DNA of 64,000 bases from Cycas panzhihuaensis (lineage: Eukaryota > Cycadophyta), in contig CM041465.1 of assembly GCA_023213395.1 (NCBI GenBank), forward strand, positions 149,241,741-149,305,740, in the 5' to 3' direction. A program made the translations under genes and the position numbers. This document shows positions 15,270 through 27,869 of the stretch, piece by piece. Each line of letters starts with the position of its first letter. The stretch's first letter is position 1. Below the pieces are notes generated by a model that was not told the origin of the DNA, made no database searches, and saw nothing but the letters and a program-made list of their open reading frames with translations.

Positions 15270-15581
15270 TGTGATTTATGGGATCAATTATAGAACCAAA
15301 TAAACTATCACATTTAAAGACATTTAGATAGAAACCACATACAATTCATCTACCTACAAACTAATTTTCATTCATTGAGAATGATCTCTAAACCAAATAT
15401 ATACAATATATATAGTACACCCTTAATATACACAGGATTAGTAACAATCCATAAAAGAATTTGTAATTGCCTTAACACTTATCATAAATCCATTTAGGAC
15501 TTAAATAACTCCCATGACATTTGTCAGCAGCCTTAATGACTCACACCTTATTTTATTCTCATATGAACATTAATTCTAACA
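15270..15581 (-). repeat. 3' LTR of the 15270-19447 copia element
   Basis: On the minus strand it starts TGTTAGAATTAATG next to a G-rich polypurine tract and ends CACA. It aligns with 19138-19447. Confidence 0.85.
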
Positions 15582-15599
15582 CTCCCCCTTAGTGTCCAT

Positions 15600-17360
15600 A
15601 TGATCAATTCAATTTATTAAACTGGCCTACTACTAAAGAATTAGGCCTCATCTTTGATTTTTATTTTCCCTTTGTCTTAGGTAATTAAGCTTGCTCAATG
15701 GTTTTCAAGTACTATTTAGAAAATTTGATGGATGGAATGACTTCAAGTTCTAATTGTTTCTCTTGAGCATCTTCAAATTTCTCCTCCTTAATTTCTTCCT
15801 CCTTTGGCTTAGTCTTTAGCTTAATAACCCACTAACTCGAATCACTTATTTTAGGTTGTTCCTCAATCTACTTTCCTTTGTCTTTCTAAATCTTCTAGAT
15901 ATTTAGATTTTGACCTCAATCTATCACATGCTTATCAATCTCTTTTGAGATGACTTTTGTAACCTATTTATCATCCTCTTCAAACATAACATCTCAAGTT
16001 GTATGAACCTTTCTGGTTATTAGCTCATATATCTAGTACACTTTATTCCCTTTATTGTACTCAACAAGAATGCCTTCTAAGCTTTCATCAATGACTTTCT
16101 AATGTTCATCTTTGGGAACTTATATATACACTAGGCTTCCAAAGTTTTTAAGATGACTAACTATAGGTTTATGTCCTAACCATGCTTCTTTTGGTGTTTT
16201 TTCCATTATAGCTTTAGTTATGTTTATTGTGCATGTCATTGTACAAACTTCTTCTTCCCAAAATATGTCTAAGAGATTCTTTGTCCTAATCAACAACTTA
16301 GCTTTTTTAACCAACATCTTATTTGTCCTCTCAACTAACCTATCCTACCGATGAGAGTATGTTGATATCAACTACTTAATATCATGGTCCTTCCAAAATT
16401 GGACAAAGGTTCTAGAGGTAAATTCTCCCCTATTATTTAACCTTAATACCTTGCTTTTTTTATTGCTTTCATTCTCTACTTTCACTTTGAAATCCTTAAA
16501 TATCTTAAGTACTTTAAGGATTCTCCCTCAAAGTATAAACCCAAATTTTCCTAGAATAATCAATAGTAAAGGTGAAGAGATATTTTATATCTCTAAGAAA
16601 AATGGTTAGCATAAAACCATAAATGTCTAAGTGTACCATGCTTAGCTTTTTAATTGCTTTGCATTTCAAAATTCTTTCCTCACACTACTTCCCATTAACA
16701 CAAGTTTCATATATGCACTTTTCTACTTTGAACTTTGAGAGATTGTGTACCATATTCAACTTTTTTATCAATTGAAGGCCAAGGAAATGCAGATATCCCA
16801 ATCTTTCATGCCACACTTAAATATTATTTAATACACCTATAGTTAAATATGATCTCTAGTTTATAGACTTACTTAAGTGCTCATAAAGATAGTTTTTACT
16901 TACACCTTCTAAAATATTTCTTCCTTCATGATCACTGATAATTGCCTTCCCATCTTTAAAGAGAAAACTCATTCTATTATCCTCTATTTCACTACCAGAA
17001 ATTAAATTCTTTTTTAATTTAAGCATACGTACAAAACATTCTCCATATAATAATCATTATAATTTGGAGTTATAATTAGAACCTCCCAAATGCCTTTAAC
17101 AACTAATATTTTATTATCTCTTAGAGATACAATATATCTTGTTGCCTCCCACATGTGCTTGAACCTATCAAGCTTACCTTTCTTGTGTTTAGAAGCACCT
17201 AAATCTATATATTAGACATCATTATATCCTTTGTTATGTGCTACCATATTTTATTGATCAGTTGTGATCTATAAAGTATCTCTATGCTACTAACTAGCCT
17301 ACAATAATCAATAATATCTCTTAATATGACCTAATTTCTTGTAATAATGGCAGGTCTTCT
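15600..17360 (-). pseudogene. Copia gag zinc finger and integrase remnant
   Basis: Read on the minus strand from 17352 downward. A CCHC-like knuckle reads CHYYKKLGHIKRYY (17352-17311), with the second and last cysteines changed to tyrosine. A GAG-pre-integrase region (WHERLGYLHFLGL near 16800) ends in a CxxCVNGK-like stretch. The integrase core follows, with NRGEF near 16440 and LVERTNKML near 16320. The longest open piece, 16317-16120, carries FWEEEV, KTPKEAW and HLKNFGSLVYI, all typical of the copia integrase C-terminal half. After it comes a stretch matching the usual R-V-DVMFEED linker. Many stops interrupt it. Integrase would insert the cDNA into the genome. Confidence 0.8.
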
Positions 17361-17364
17361 AAGG

Positions 17365-19125
17365 CATTTTAATTGAGTGGGAAAATAGACATATTCCACT
17401 CATTTAAAAATAATAAAACAATACATGACAACTACACATAGTGGGCATTTAAATAGCCCTATGATAACATACTATAATTTTATTAGAAAACACTAATTAT
17501 GGGATCTTTGATCACCTTACAAAGAGTCGACAAAACACATAGAATTAGTAGTCACCATACATAAAGCCATAAATTGACCATATGACCAAGCTTAATGCAA
17601 AGAACATAAAAAATTACAATATAAAAGTGTTCTTTATTTTGTCAAAGGACTCCTTTATGACTTAGAACATGACTTAGCCTCTTTACATCCTTTATGACCT
17701 TGGGCTAACACACAATGAGACTTATGGAACTCAACTCATAATTAAAAATAATTTAACGTATTTAAACATTACAAAATAAAAAACATTTGTAATCCTATAG
17801 TTTAGGCAACAGTATAATGATCAATTTTTTTCCTTTACATTAAATTGATCCGTATTTATTTGATGTTGATTCATCTAACATCTCTTTGTAAATAAAATAT
17901 TTATTAACTATAACATCTAGCTAATTTCATACACCTATTTATCCTCCATTGAATTAGTGGTTCAAGATCATTATCAAGGAAGATTCAATCATCATTTGTT
18001 CCTGATATAGATAAGGTTCTCCAAATTCAAGGAAAATAACTCAATCAAGGCCCAAGTTGCATTTTCTTCTCAGAGACTAATTGAAACACAATGAACTCAT
18101 AAATATCCAATAACTTTCAAATAATTGCTAACATTAAGGAGAGCCCCCCTTAACTATCATCAATTTAGGCTTGTAGAGTGTTGGATGGCTACCAAATCCC
18201 TAGAGTAATGTCACCTTATCAATGTTGATTTAATTAGCCCAATATTAACATTAGAAGAAGTTGGTCACCAATTGTTAGGAGACAAGATTTATAGACCACA
18301 TAAATGCTATGTCTCAAATGCTTTTTTGTAGAGGTAAAAGTCATACTCGCACCTCTAATTCTAGAATCTAGTTAATGGAACCCATAAGCATATTGAACTT
18401 AAACTACAATGTTAAAATCATGGTCATAAGAGTAAATTCCTCACATGTTACTCAATACCAGTAAATAAATTAAGGACCTTACAAAGATCTAAACTCATTC
18501 TATTTATAGAATGACACTTTTAGCATCAATATCTTTATGCCACCTTATAAGGTTTATAATTATTTTCCTAATAGGAAGTCAACATCTAAGTAAAAAGAAA
18601 AAGGACCAAAAGGAGCATGGTAGGAAATGTATAGAAAAATAATGGATTTTTTGATATATGGTAAAGAGTATAAACCTAACAAGCTAAAGAACAACCTCTA
18701 TATAATCAAAAGCTTTCCTTCCACACAATATGGTTAGAACTAGTGCATCAAGAAATTATATCTAATTAATAATGTCCATCTAGTAGTAGCCTATTCATCC
18801 TCATCAAAAGAACACAAATTAAACCACCAAATTTGAGGGATTCTATTGAAGAGTTTGGTCAAAATTACTTAATATGTGAGATCCTCCATTAGTTTCCACC
18901 AAGGAAATAACATCTAATTTACCTCAGAAATTTAATATAGTTAACATCTAGTATTGAACTGACCCCCTTTTTTAACTTTTTAACATTGTAAGGCTTGAAA
19001 CACATAGCCTAATAAACTAAACCTCAATAATAAATGGCATCATTTTTTTAATAAACAAACCTATAAATTGATCAGCTCTAACATTACAGGTGGAAAAAAT
19101 TAATTATCAACCTATAATAAAACCC
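17365..19125 (-). other. Copia interior without recognisable domains
   Basis: This 1.8 kb lies where the leader and gag should be on the minus strand. I could not read a convincing gag core; the sequence is AT-rich and full of stops. Confidence 0.4.
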
Positions 19126-19137
19126 ACTCCAATACTA

Positions 19138-19447
19138 AATGTGATTTATGGGATCAAATATGGAACCAAACAAACTCTCATATCTAAAGATAGGTTGAAA
19201 TTAGGTATAATTCATCTACCTATAAACTAATTTTCATTTATTGAGAATAATCGCTAAACTAATTATATACAATATATATGCTACACCCTTAATATACACA
19301 TGGGATTAGTAATAGTCCATAAAAGAATCTGTAATTGTCCTAACACTTTTCATAAGTCCATTTAGCACTTTAATAACTCCCATGACATTTGTAATTAGCC
19401 TTGATGACTTACATCATTTCATCCTCATATGAATATTAATTTTAAAA
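19138..19447 (-). repeat. 5' LTR of the 15270-19447 copia element
   Basis: It aligns with 15270-15581. On the minus strand its first bases have mutated from TGTTAG to a T/A-rich form, but the target duplication GTATG directly beyond fixes the end. Confidence 0.8.
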
Positions 19448-19452
19448 GTATG

Positions 19453-22182
19453 ACTCTACAAATGCTATGAAAACATAAAAATAAACTTGTGGTGATGTTA
19501 TTAGAATATAATAGAAAACACATAATATCAACAAATCAATGCCACTAAAACATAATATAAGAGGCATGGTATTATCGTAGATAACATAGTGAGAAATACA
19601 CTATGAAACAAAGAGCAGTGGTATAACAAAACTTAGTAAAAATAGTGAGAAAGCTCCATAATTATGATAATAACAAATGGTCATGCAAAAATCCTTAGTC
19701 TAAAAGCAAAAGCAAATTAGAAATAAATAAACAATGTATGGGAAACCTCACATGAGTATAAACAAGCAAGTGTCATAATTTCCCTAAGTACATAATAGAA
19801 TCTAATGGACATTTCATGTGAGTTATTTATAGTGAGTATTTCAAGGATAATTCTCTAAATATATCCTAAAGTCTATTTTAGAAACTGATGAGAAATAATT
19901 AAACTATTTTTTAGGACTTAATTATGGAGTTGACCTCGAGGCACTAACTAACAGAAGAAGACAAGAATATAAAAAGGGCATAAATTCCTCATACAATGTG
20001 TATTTTCAGGCCACAACAACTTATTCCATATCTACTTGAGGATATCTAGGTAATAGAGTAGGTAAAACCAATAATTAAAATTAAAATTAATGTGAAAAGA
20101 TATAAAAGAAGAATAATGTAAATAAAAAACAATAAAAATAATGTGAAACAAAGAAAGAGGATTGTTAAAATGGCTATCATGTGACTCAACCTATAAAGTT
20201 ATGTGTATATAATATGAAGGTTTTATAAAGAATAAATCTCTTTTCCATCATTGGTAAATGGATGAATGTAATATATATAGGTAAACACAAGCAGATGCTC
20301 AGTACAAATATAACATAAGGTAAAATAACAAGCAAATGCAAACAATCAAATGTAGCATAAGACATATGATAAGCAACTAATACATATCTAATGAGAGAGA
20401 GTGAAGTTATACTTGATGTTCCTAGATTGAGAGGTAGGAGATCAATTAGAAAATATTTGTGACATTTGCAATGGAACTTAGTTGAACTCATGAAATAAAG
20501 AGTAAGCATTACCAATATCACATCTTGTATATGTATATATAATATTATCAATATTATATATCTTACTAAAGCTTTATGTGAGTGTATTATATTAGTGATA
20601 GAACCCAAGATGTTTAGTTTTATAATTTTTTGAGTGTATCATAGATGAAATGAATAACCCTATACTAAACACAATATTACTAGCATGATTCAGAGAAATC
20701 TAAGCAACAATAGAAATATTACAATTTTTTTCTTTTTCCTTATATGTGTAAGTGAATAATTTAATGGAAAATATAACAATAATATAAGAATTACATTGGG
20801 AAGTACAATATGATGAATATAGGAGTGTACAAGAATCAACTAGTAAGGGGAACTATCTAAAGATGTAGAATCTCAACATTTTAATTAAGACCTCTACAAG
20901 GCAATGCATCCAAGAATGGTAATTTTTTTAATGCATACCATGTGGCTATAATAATCTTTGATAATAATGCATATTAATCAACTTTATAGCTTAGAAAATG
21001 ATGATATAAAGCTGTAAATTAGCCACCACTAAACTCATTGGTCAAAATGACATATGTATTTTATCAAATAGATCTAGAATTCAATAAATGATAAAGTAAG
21101 ACTTTTAAATTAATTACCATTAAAATCATAAAAGTGATGATGCACATGTGAGATTGCTTAAACGTTGGCAATTTAACAAATGTAATATGAGAGTTATAAG
21201 CTTGTTACCATTGAATCCATTAAAATATTAATGAATGTGAGAGAGATATTTTTCTTTTTTGTTCTTTTTAAAAATATTATAATTTTTCCTTGTAGCATAC
21301 ATATCAAATATTTTGTAATGTTTCTTGTGTACAACTCACATCTATAGTCTAATGAATGACAAATGAAGCTTTATAACCAATCACCATTGAACCAGTGATA
21401 AGTTTATTAATGTTACCTTTAAGTATAAATGAGGAGAAATCAATCAATTTAAGGATATGTGCCCTTGTTAATATATTATATATATGCATATTTAACATAA
21501 TGTAAGCCCAATAATACCCTAAATAATTACTTTATTAAGCTAAACCATGGGAATAATCAAATAGTGTATTAATCATATGACAATTCCTAACTTTAGTCAA
21601 GGGTATTAATATAAGGAAGATACATGTGAAGGGAATACTAGGGTATAATTGAGTAGTCAAAGTGATTCTATGCTACAAGGATTATAAGAGATCTCACTAG
21701 TTAATAGAGTGAAAGTAAGAAGTAATCAAACCATGAATGAATATAAAAAGAAAAAAAGTTTGAAAGTGAGTGTGTATATGCTTAGTTTACTGGTGGAGTG
21801 TGTGTGTGTGATTTTATTTTAAATATTCTTACATGCGTGATAGTTTATACTCTTATAGAAGTGTGTGTGATTTATCATAGTTTGTGCTTTTTATCAGTTG
21901 AATTTACAAACCCATAATTTATCCTTATTGTAGATTGGAGTGTAGTTTATACTCATTATGGAGTAGATCATAGTTTACACCCATTATAGAGTAATTTATG
22001 TATAAGAATCTTAATTAATTAACCTTTTCTTTATACTAGTAAGAGGAAGATATTTCTTGGAAAGAACTATTTACTCACCATTAGGTAAACAAATTTCTTC
22101 CTTGGAAGATTTAAGAAATGACCTAAATTTAGGTGATTGATTAGGATAATCATTATTGTTATTTCTTTATCTTTAATATTAT
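19453..22182. other. AT-rich stretch with no gene seen
   Basis: About 2.7 kb. The longest open frame (20608-20186, minus strand, 140 codons) is hydrophobic, AT-driven and unlike any family I know. Near 21838-22000 a phrase like TAGTTTATACTCATTATGGAG recurs in degenerate form. Confidence 0.5.
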
Positions 22183-22475
22183 TGTTGGATAATGCCCATT
22201 AGGGCTCATATCAACACATGTTGGCTATGATGACATAGGGTTTGGTTCAATTAACTTATTAAACCTCATTAATATTTGAGTGGATATTATAATGGTATTT
22301 CTAAACACTAGTTGATGGTAGACACTGGGTTCCACTCAACTCCTGCCTATAAATTCAAAGGGTCCAGAGACCTTGGTGTTCATCAACACCACCATCATGT
22401 TGGATACTTGTTTCACCCTTTATTGTATTTGTCTCTCTCTCTAACTCTTATAAATCCTTCTTTTGATATCAAAGC
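22183..22475 (+). repeat. Possible lone copia LTR with primer-binding site
   Basis: The segment starts TGTTGGAT and is followed at 22464-22475 by TGATATCAAAGC, close to the initiator tRNA-Met site TGGTATCAGAGC. No partner LTR and no coding relic were found nearby, so it would be the 5' end of a truncated element. Support is limited to these two signals. Confidence 0.4.
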
Positions 22476-23040
22476 AATCATCAAAAATGCGTTAAAGCAT
22501 TGCCTTATTGTAGAATCATTCATTTGAAATGCCAAGGTTTGGAGAAGCTCTTGAGAGGAGCCACACTCAAGAGATGAAGGATTTATAAAAAGATAGATCA
22601 CCATTCAAGTAGTTTTATACATGTGCACTTTTTGTGGATTTTTCATATCATTAATACTCATTACTATAGTTTTTATTTAATATTTTGTGCATGAGTCCAT
22701 TATTTATATGCACTAGGATCTACTTCGAAAAGCTACTTTGTGAGGTATCGTTCATTCTATAGAGATTTAGAAAGCCACAAAGCCTATATTGTTTAGCATT
22801 TAAAGCCTTCCATAGCCCTCCTTTACATTATTATGGCTTATTTGAGATTGTATCCCATTACTATTACCTTGTTTACCTCTCTTCTCTTGCAAAAAGTAAA
22901 GTTTACTTGTGAAAAGCTTTCAATTACCACACATATGTGCCTTTATGCTATTTTCCATTGTAATACGATTTAATATACACTAAAGTTGGTTGCTTTCATA
23001 TATCATTACACCTATTTTCCTCTGTACATCTTTGTATGTG
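22476..23040. other. Spacer left of the copia element, no gene seen
   Basis: Possibly leader sequence of the truncated element at 22183. No protein motif could be read. Confidence 0.4.
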
Positions 23041-23045
23041 CCATC
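23041..23045 (+). repeat. Target site duplication, left copy
   Basis: CCATC, repeated exactly at 29916-29920. Confidence 0.9.
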
Positions 23046-23459
23046 TGTTAGAATAATATTATGTTTATATAATGTTATCTTTATAAAGATATTTATTAAA
23101 GTCACTTTATGATTATTATTTTGTTTGTTAAAATTGATAACAGTTCATTTCAATGAACCTCTTCTTATTTATATCTTCCTATATTCTAGGAAGATGGTTG
23201 GGAGGTTAAGAGGTTGGTCAAAGTTATATGTAGGCTATGTTGGTAACTAGAGAGAGGACAAGATCCTCATCTTCATCAATCATTGTAATGCATATTATAT
23301 TTAATACTATTTAAACTATTTTAGGAGGTGGTTTTTTATCCCCTAAAGGTGTTTTCTACCTGTCAATCATGGTGCATTTACTTGTGATTGTTATATCTAT
23401 AAATTTATGATTTATTGATTATAAAACTTATGCTTGAAAATTAATCCCTCTCTCTTACA
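23046..23459 (+). repeat. 5' LTR of the 23046-29915 copia element
   Basis: Starts TGTTAGAATAAT and ends CTCTTACA; matches 29508-29915. Confidence 0.93.
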
Positions 23460-23471
23460 TGGTATTAGAGC
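23460..23471 (+). other. Primer-binding site (initiator tRNA-Met type)
   Basis: TGGTATTAGAGC directly follows the LTR and differs by one base from the usual initiator tRNA-Met site. Confidence 0.9.
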
Positions 23472-23884
23472 TAGTTTAGTAGCCGTTTGGAGAAATTAAT
23501 ATGCAAATTAAAGAATATAATATTACAATAAAAAAGGGGCTACTTTATATTAATCAAAATTATTGTTATACAAAACTTAACATCACAAGGTGCTTTTAGT
23601 TTTTACAAATGCCTTTTTTATAGTCTAGCCTACAAAGTATATATAGCTATATACAAGAAAAATTATTACAAAGGCTTAATGATACTTCAATAGTATCTAC
23701 AACAAAGAAATACCAGAAAATAAAAAATTCCTCCATCGTTAAAGACCATCTACACCATTGTGAGAGAGTAGAAGATGAAAACTCATTGAAGTTAAAACCC
23801 TCATACGTAAACTTACTTTGCAAGTGAAGAAATCTGCTTATAAACTCTATCATGCAGATCTGTAAATGAGAAAATCTTCCACCG

Positions 23885-24050
23885 CATAGTGAATGCCCTC
23901 TACTTGCCCACTAATTAATTATGGTGCTTAAAGAAGACTGATGATGGTGAATGTCCTTTTACTCACCTGATGATGGTGAATGCCCTTTATTTGCCTAATG
24001 ATGGTAAATTCCATCTGCTAGCCTGATTATGGTGAATTCCCTCAACTCAC
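23885..24050 (+). repeat. Degenerate tandem repeat, unit about 30-33 bp
   Basis: The phrase GATGGTGAATGCCCTTTA plus TTTGCCT-like sequence recurs about five times with substitutions (for example at 23943, 23967, 23997 and 24026). Confidence 0.6.
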
Positions 24051-24230
24051 CTAAAATGGAGATCTCTATAAAGAAGTTAGTAGAAAGTAGATGCCTAGAT
24101 GTAGAGACAATCCCTCCACGTAGAAGAGGACATGGCACTTGATAATGAAGATGCCACTTTCAAGTGAAGACCATCATGCAAAGATGTAGAGATAGGGGAT
24201 GGAGAGACACCTAAAGATTAAGCCCCGGAG

Positions 24231-24260
24231 ACCATCACCACCATCACCACCATCACCATT
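24231..24260 (+). repeat. (CACCAT)n short repeat
   Basis: Five consecutive CACCAT-like units follow ACCATCAC. It is a simple repeat in non-coding leader. Confidence 0.8.
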
Positions 24261-25080
24261 GACCTACAAAAAAAAATGATTAAAAATTAGGGCAAATTCC
24301 TTTCTATTTTTTTTTTTTTTTTTTAATGTGGATTTCAAAATCCACTTAAATCTATTGAATTCTTTTTATAAATGCAAAAATGTTTGTATTCTCCCCTATT
24401 GGTTTTTTAAGTCTACACCTTATTAATATGTTTTTTTCTATAAAGTTTTTTTGGGTTTTCCATACCCCCTCCTTCTGCTAGCTTGTGATCATATTAGCCT
24501 CCCATATGACCTTAATCTAATTTTAAAAAGGTGCCTATCCCCTATCCTATTATTTATTTATTTTTTTTTCTATAAAGGGGGTACTTGTGCTTTTTCTTTT
24601 GTAACTTTATCATATAGAGTCCAAATTCAACTCCAAAATAAGTGTCAAAATCTTGACTCAGATGCAGACACATTAACTAGTCACTTGTTTAATTTGGATG
24701 CCATTTTAGCTTGTAAATTTATGCTCAAAATAAGGCTTCTCTTCATGACTAGATAAACCAAGGAACATGATATGTTTTTTGTAAATTTCCTTATAATATT
24801 TTAAATTTATTATCTTAAATTAGTAAACATTATTCACTTATCAATAATTTAACAAATTTCATCTTTTTATATATATTTTTAAATTATTATATATAGTCTA
24901 TTAATATTCAATTAAAATAAACTTTTTTTAATTATATGATTTAATTTAAGCTACAAACATACAACTCTTATACGTTTGATTAATTTTCTTAGATATTTGA
25001 TTAAAATTTTAATGGTTCTTAATCAATTGATTATCAACATTTATTACTAATAAGTTCATTTTTATTTTCTGATCAATGAT

Positions 25081-25180
25081 AAATTAATTCATGTTTAAGT
25101 GGAAAATTAATTCATGTTTAAGTGGAAAATCAATTCATGTTTACTGACAAATCAATTCATGTTTAGTGGTGAATTAATTT
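25081..25180 (+). repeat. Tandem repeat, unit about 24 bp
   Basis: ATTAATTCATGTTTAAGTGG recurs in four adjacent copies, the first two nearly identical and the later ones diverged. Confidence 0.75.
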
Positions 25181-25371
25181 ATGTGGCAATGAAATTATGT
25201 TTATGATTTGAATTTATTTTTTAATTCACGTAACACACTTACTTTACTAAATGAATATTCACCTACAAAAATCATACTTAATTTTATTCAAAAGTCATCA
25301 CAACTTCTTCCACATTTTTCATTTCTTTTTTCTTTCCTTAAATAGGTCTTTAGTCATAGGTTAGCCCTAAA

Positions 25372-26200
25372 ATGGCACTCATGCCAGGGGAAACCTCTTG
25401 TACCTCAATTCTAATTCTAACTGGCTCCAATTATGTTGACTAAAAAACTCACATATGTCACCACCTAAAGTAACATAAGCTATGATGATATGTCATAGGA
25501 GAATTTACTAAACCAATAGATGAAAAATTAGAAGCCTATATGGTTTATCTTATGAATTGTGATGGAGCCTTAAGCACCATCATAACCTCTCTTTCCCCAG
25601 ACATAAGTTAGTACTTCTTTGACACAAATGATTTATCCATAGTTTGGAACTCACTCAAGGAAAAGTACAATAAGGTTGATGCTCAAAAGTTAGTTGTTCT
25701 AGAATAATAAATGTATGATTTAAATTATAAAGACCTTTCTAAAATTAAAGACTCCTTATCAAAACATCAACTTATTAATAAATACTTAGGTAATTGCATA
25801 AAGTCTTCCAGAAAAATAAGTGATAAAATAGTCACTGTTACACTAGTTGAATATCAAATAATGTTGATTCAAACTGGAAAATTGCAAGATCATTCATAGG
25901 ATTTTTTTTCAAAGTTAAAGCCACTCAATAAGTTTCAACATCAAAATAACTATTAAAACAATCATAATAATCCTAAGTTCTAAAATCCTCATAGAGGTTC
26001 ATCTTATTCAAACAACCTTCATCATAATACGAAGTATTTTGGATCACTTAAAACACTGAATACTTCTAAATAATCATTCCAAAAAAGGAATACTATCAAT
26101 TCTAACCCTAATCATAATGTTAGTTGTATTTACTTCCATAAAAAAGGCACACCATTGATGTCTGTAGGAATGGAATTGCTTCTAAAGCTTGGAAAGCTTC
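25372..26200 (+). pseudogene. Copia gag remnant
   Basis: An ATG at 25372 opens a short leader into LTGSNYVD and KTHICHHLK, the usual start of the copia gag (UBN2-type) domain. Further motifs are YLMNCDGALSTI, SLSPDIS, VWNSLKEKYNKVDAQKL and a readable 62-codon piece at 25711-25899. A nucleic-acid-binding knuckle is visible near 26125 as CIYFHKKG, then continues in another frame as TIDVCRN, so it is broken by a small indel. Gag would form the particle that packages the element RNA. Several stops disable it. Confidence 0.75.
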
Positions 26201-26291
26201 TAAGGGGATCCAATCATGATCCCATAATCCTAACCATTCTTTAATAGCTTCCACATTAGCCTTTTTAACGCCCACTCCTCAACCACCTTTG

Positions 26292-27530
26292 TGGATCCTT
26301 GATTCTGGTGCATCCTGTCATATGACAAGATACCAAGAATACTTATCATCTTACCATTATGATTTTAATTCTGAAGAGGAAATTTCATTTGAAAGTGGTT
26401 CATAACTAAAAGTCAAAGGAATAAGAGATATTTATTTGAAAGACAGGTATATTAAGGGCATATATTATGTTCTTAGATTATTACCAACTCTCCTTTTAGT
26501 TTATCAAATTTGCTAGAAAGACCTTGTTGTCAAATTCTAGAAAGATAGATTTATTATTAAATAACCTTTAAATAAGTTTAATTCAATTGCTTCAGGACTT
26601 GTAGATCATAAAATAGATCTCTACAACCTAACAAATCTTTAACATTCTAAAAAAAAGTCTTTCAATATATTTATAGCTAAATCTAATCCAATCAGTAAGT
26701 TAGGGCAGGCTCAATTTGGCCATATAAGTTATGGAAAACTTTAGTATTTAAACAAAAATGATATGGTTCATGCGCTTTCCACCCTAACTATAGTCTAGGG
26801 TGTTTGTAGATCCTACATAACAAGCAAACAACACATAGATCTCTTTCCACATCAAACTTCATTTAGAGAAAAAGTTCCACTTGAACTCATTCACTCTGAC
26901 ATTTGTGGCCCATTCCAAGTACCATCGTACTCTTGAAGTAAGTATTTTGCCACTTTCATCGATGAATTTTCTAGGAAATATTGGGTTTATATGTTTAAAA
27001 TAAGAAGTCAAGTCTTTAACATCTTTTTTTAGTTTAAAATGTTATTAAAAAATCAAATCAACTTTAAAATAAAAATCTTCACATCTAATAATTCTAAAAA
27101 ATACTTAAGTAGTAAGTTTACTTTATATTATAAAAGATGTAGAATATGATTTCAACATTCTATTGCCTATACCCCTCAACAAAATAGTGTTGTTGGATGC
27201 AAGAATTATACTCTCGTAGAAATGACCAAATGCATGATACATGCAAAAGGTTTGGATTTAAAGTTGTGGGTTGAAGTAATATCCTGCTCCAACTATCTTT
27301 TAAATCAATTACCAAATAAATCTCTACAACATATTATGCCATCATAGAAGTGGTCAAGTCATAAACTTTCTATCAAACATCTTAGAATCTTTGGAAGCAT
27401 TACATGGAGGTATGTTCCTAAAGAAAAACGTAAGAAACTTGACCCTAAAAGTTTTAAATCATCTTCATTGGTTACAATAAAGAAAGTAAAGCCTACAGGC
27501 TTCTTTATCTAATCACGTATAAGATTTTGA
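26292..27530 (+). pseudogene. Copia protease and integrase remnant
   Basis: The aspartic protease motif WILDSGASCHMT is intact at 26292-26327 (DSG at 26301-26309). GAG-pre-integrase follows around 26600-26860. The integrase core begins ELIHSDICGPF near 26895, with FATFIDEFSRKYWVY, a TSNNSKKYLS region where DNGGEF would stand, and TPQQNSVVGCKN near 27172, where the ERKN-type glutamate is replaced. The C-terminal part shows LWVEVISCSNYLLNQLPNKS and RIFGSI. Stops and lost acidic residues mean no active enzyme. Confidence 0.8.
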
Positions 27531-27869
27531 TTCTTCATGATATTATATTAGATGAAAAAGGATCTTCATCAAAAACTACTTATAGATAACTTCATGTCAA
27601 GAGTTTGTTAACTAACACTTACTTAGTTAACCCCTTAGACAAACAAATTAATCCTAAAATGATCAAATATTTATCCAATCAAGTTCAAAATTGGATATTA
27701 ACTGAACCTATTACATTAGATCTAGTTAGTCAGTTAAGCTCTTTTGATCAACCCTCTACTTTTGCTTCTTTAAAGAACAAACAACTAGTTTGGGTATAGA
27801 AAACTCTTTTTGATGTTGGTAATTTATATGATACCAAGAAGACTCGTTTCCAAGAAATTCAAGCTATTT

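Larger units (their letters stand above)
15270..19447 (-). mobile_element. Ty1/copia element lacking reverse transcriptase, minus strand
   Basis: Direct repeats at 15270-15581 and about 19138-19447 bound it, and an exact 5-bp target duplication GTATG lies on both sides (15265-15269 and 19448-19452). On the minus strand the polypurine tract AAGGGGGAG precedes the 3' LTR. A degraded primer-binding site, TAGTATTGGAGT, follows the 5' LTR near 19126-19137. The coding relic reads gag zinc finger, GAG-pre-integrase and integrase, and then reaches the 3' end without reverse transcriptase or RNase H. The exact duplication shows it inserted as a unit; the pol loss could predate or postdate insertion. 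Confidence 0.85.
23472..25371 (+). other. Long leader of the copia element, with tandem repeats
   Basis: About 1.9 kb between the primer site and gag, without readable domains and longer than most copia leaders. It holds a degenerate repeat at 23885-24050, a CACCAT run at 24231-24260, a poly-T tract near 24306-24325 and a second tandem repeat at 25081-25180. An unrelated small insertion inside this leader cannot be excluded. Confidence 0.5.

Noticed and set aside
20186-20608. 140-codon minus-strand ORF
   Set aside because: AT-driven hydrophobic sequence with no recognisable motif, neighbours or start context.
24231-24260. Histidine/CACCAT repeat as a CRISPR-like or coding array
   Set aside because: Units are adjacent with no spacers and lie in non-coding leader; it is a simple repeat.
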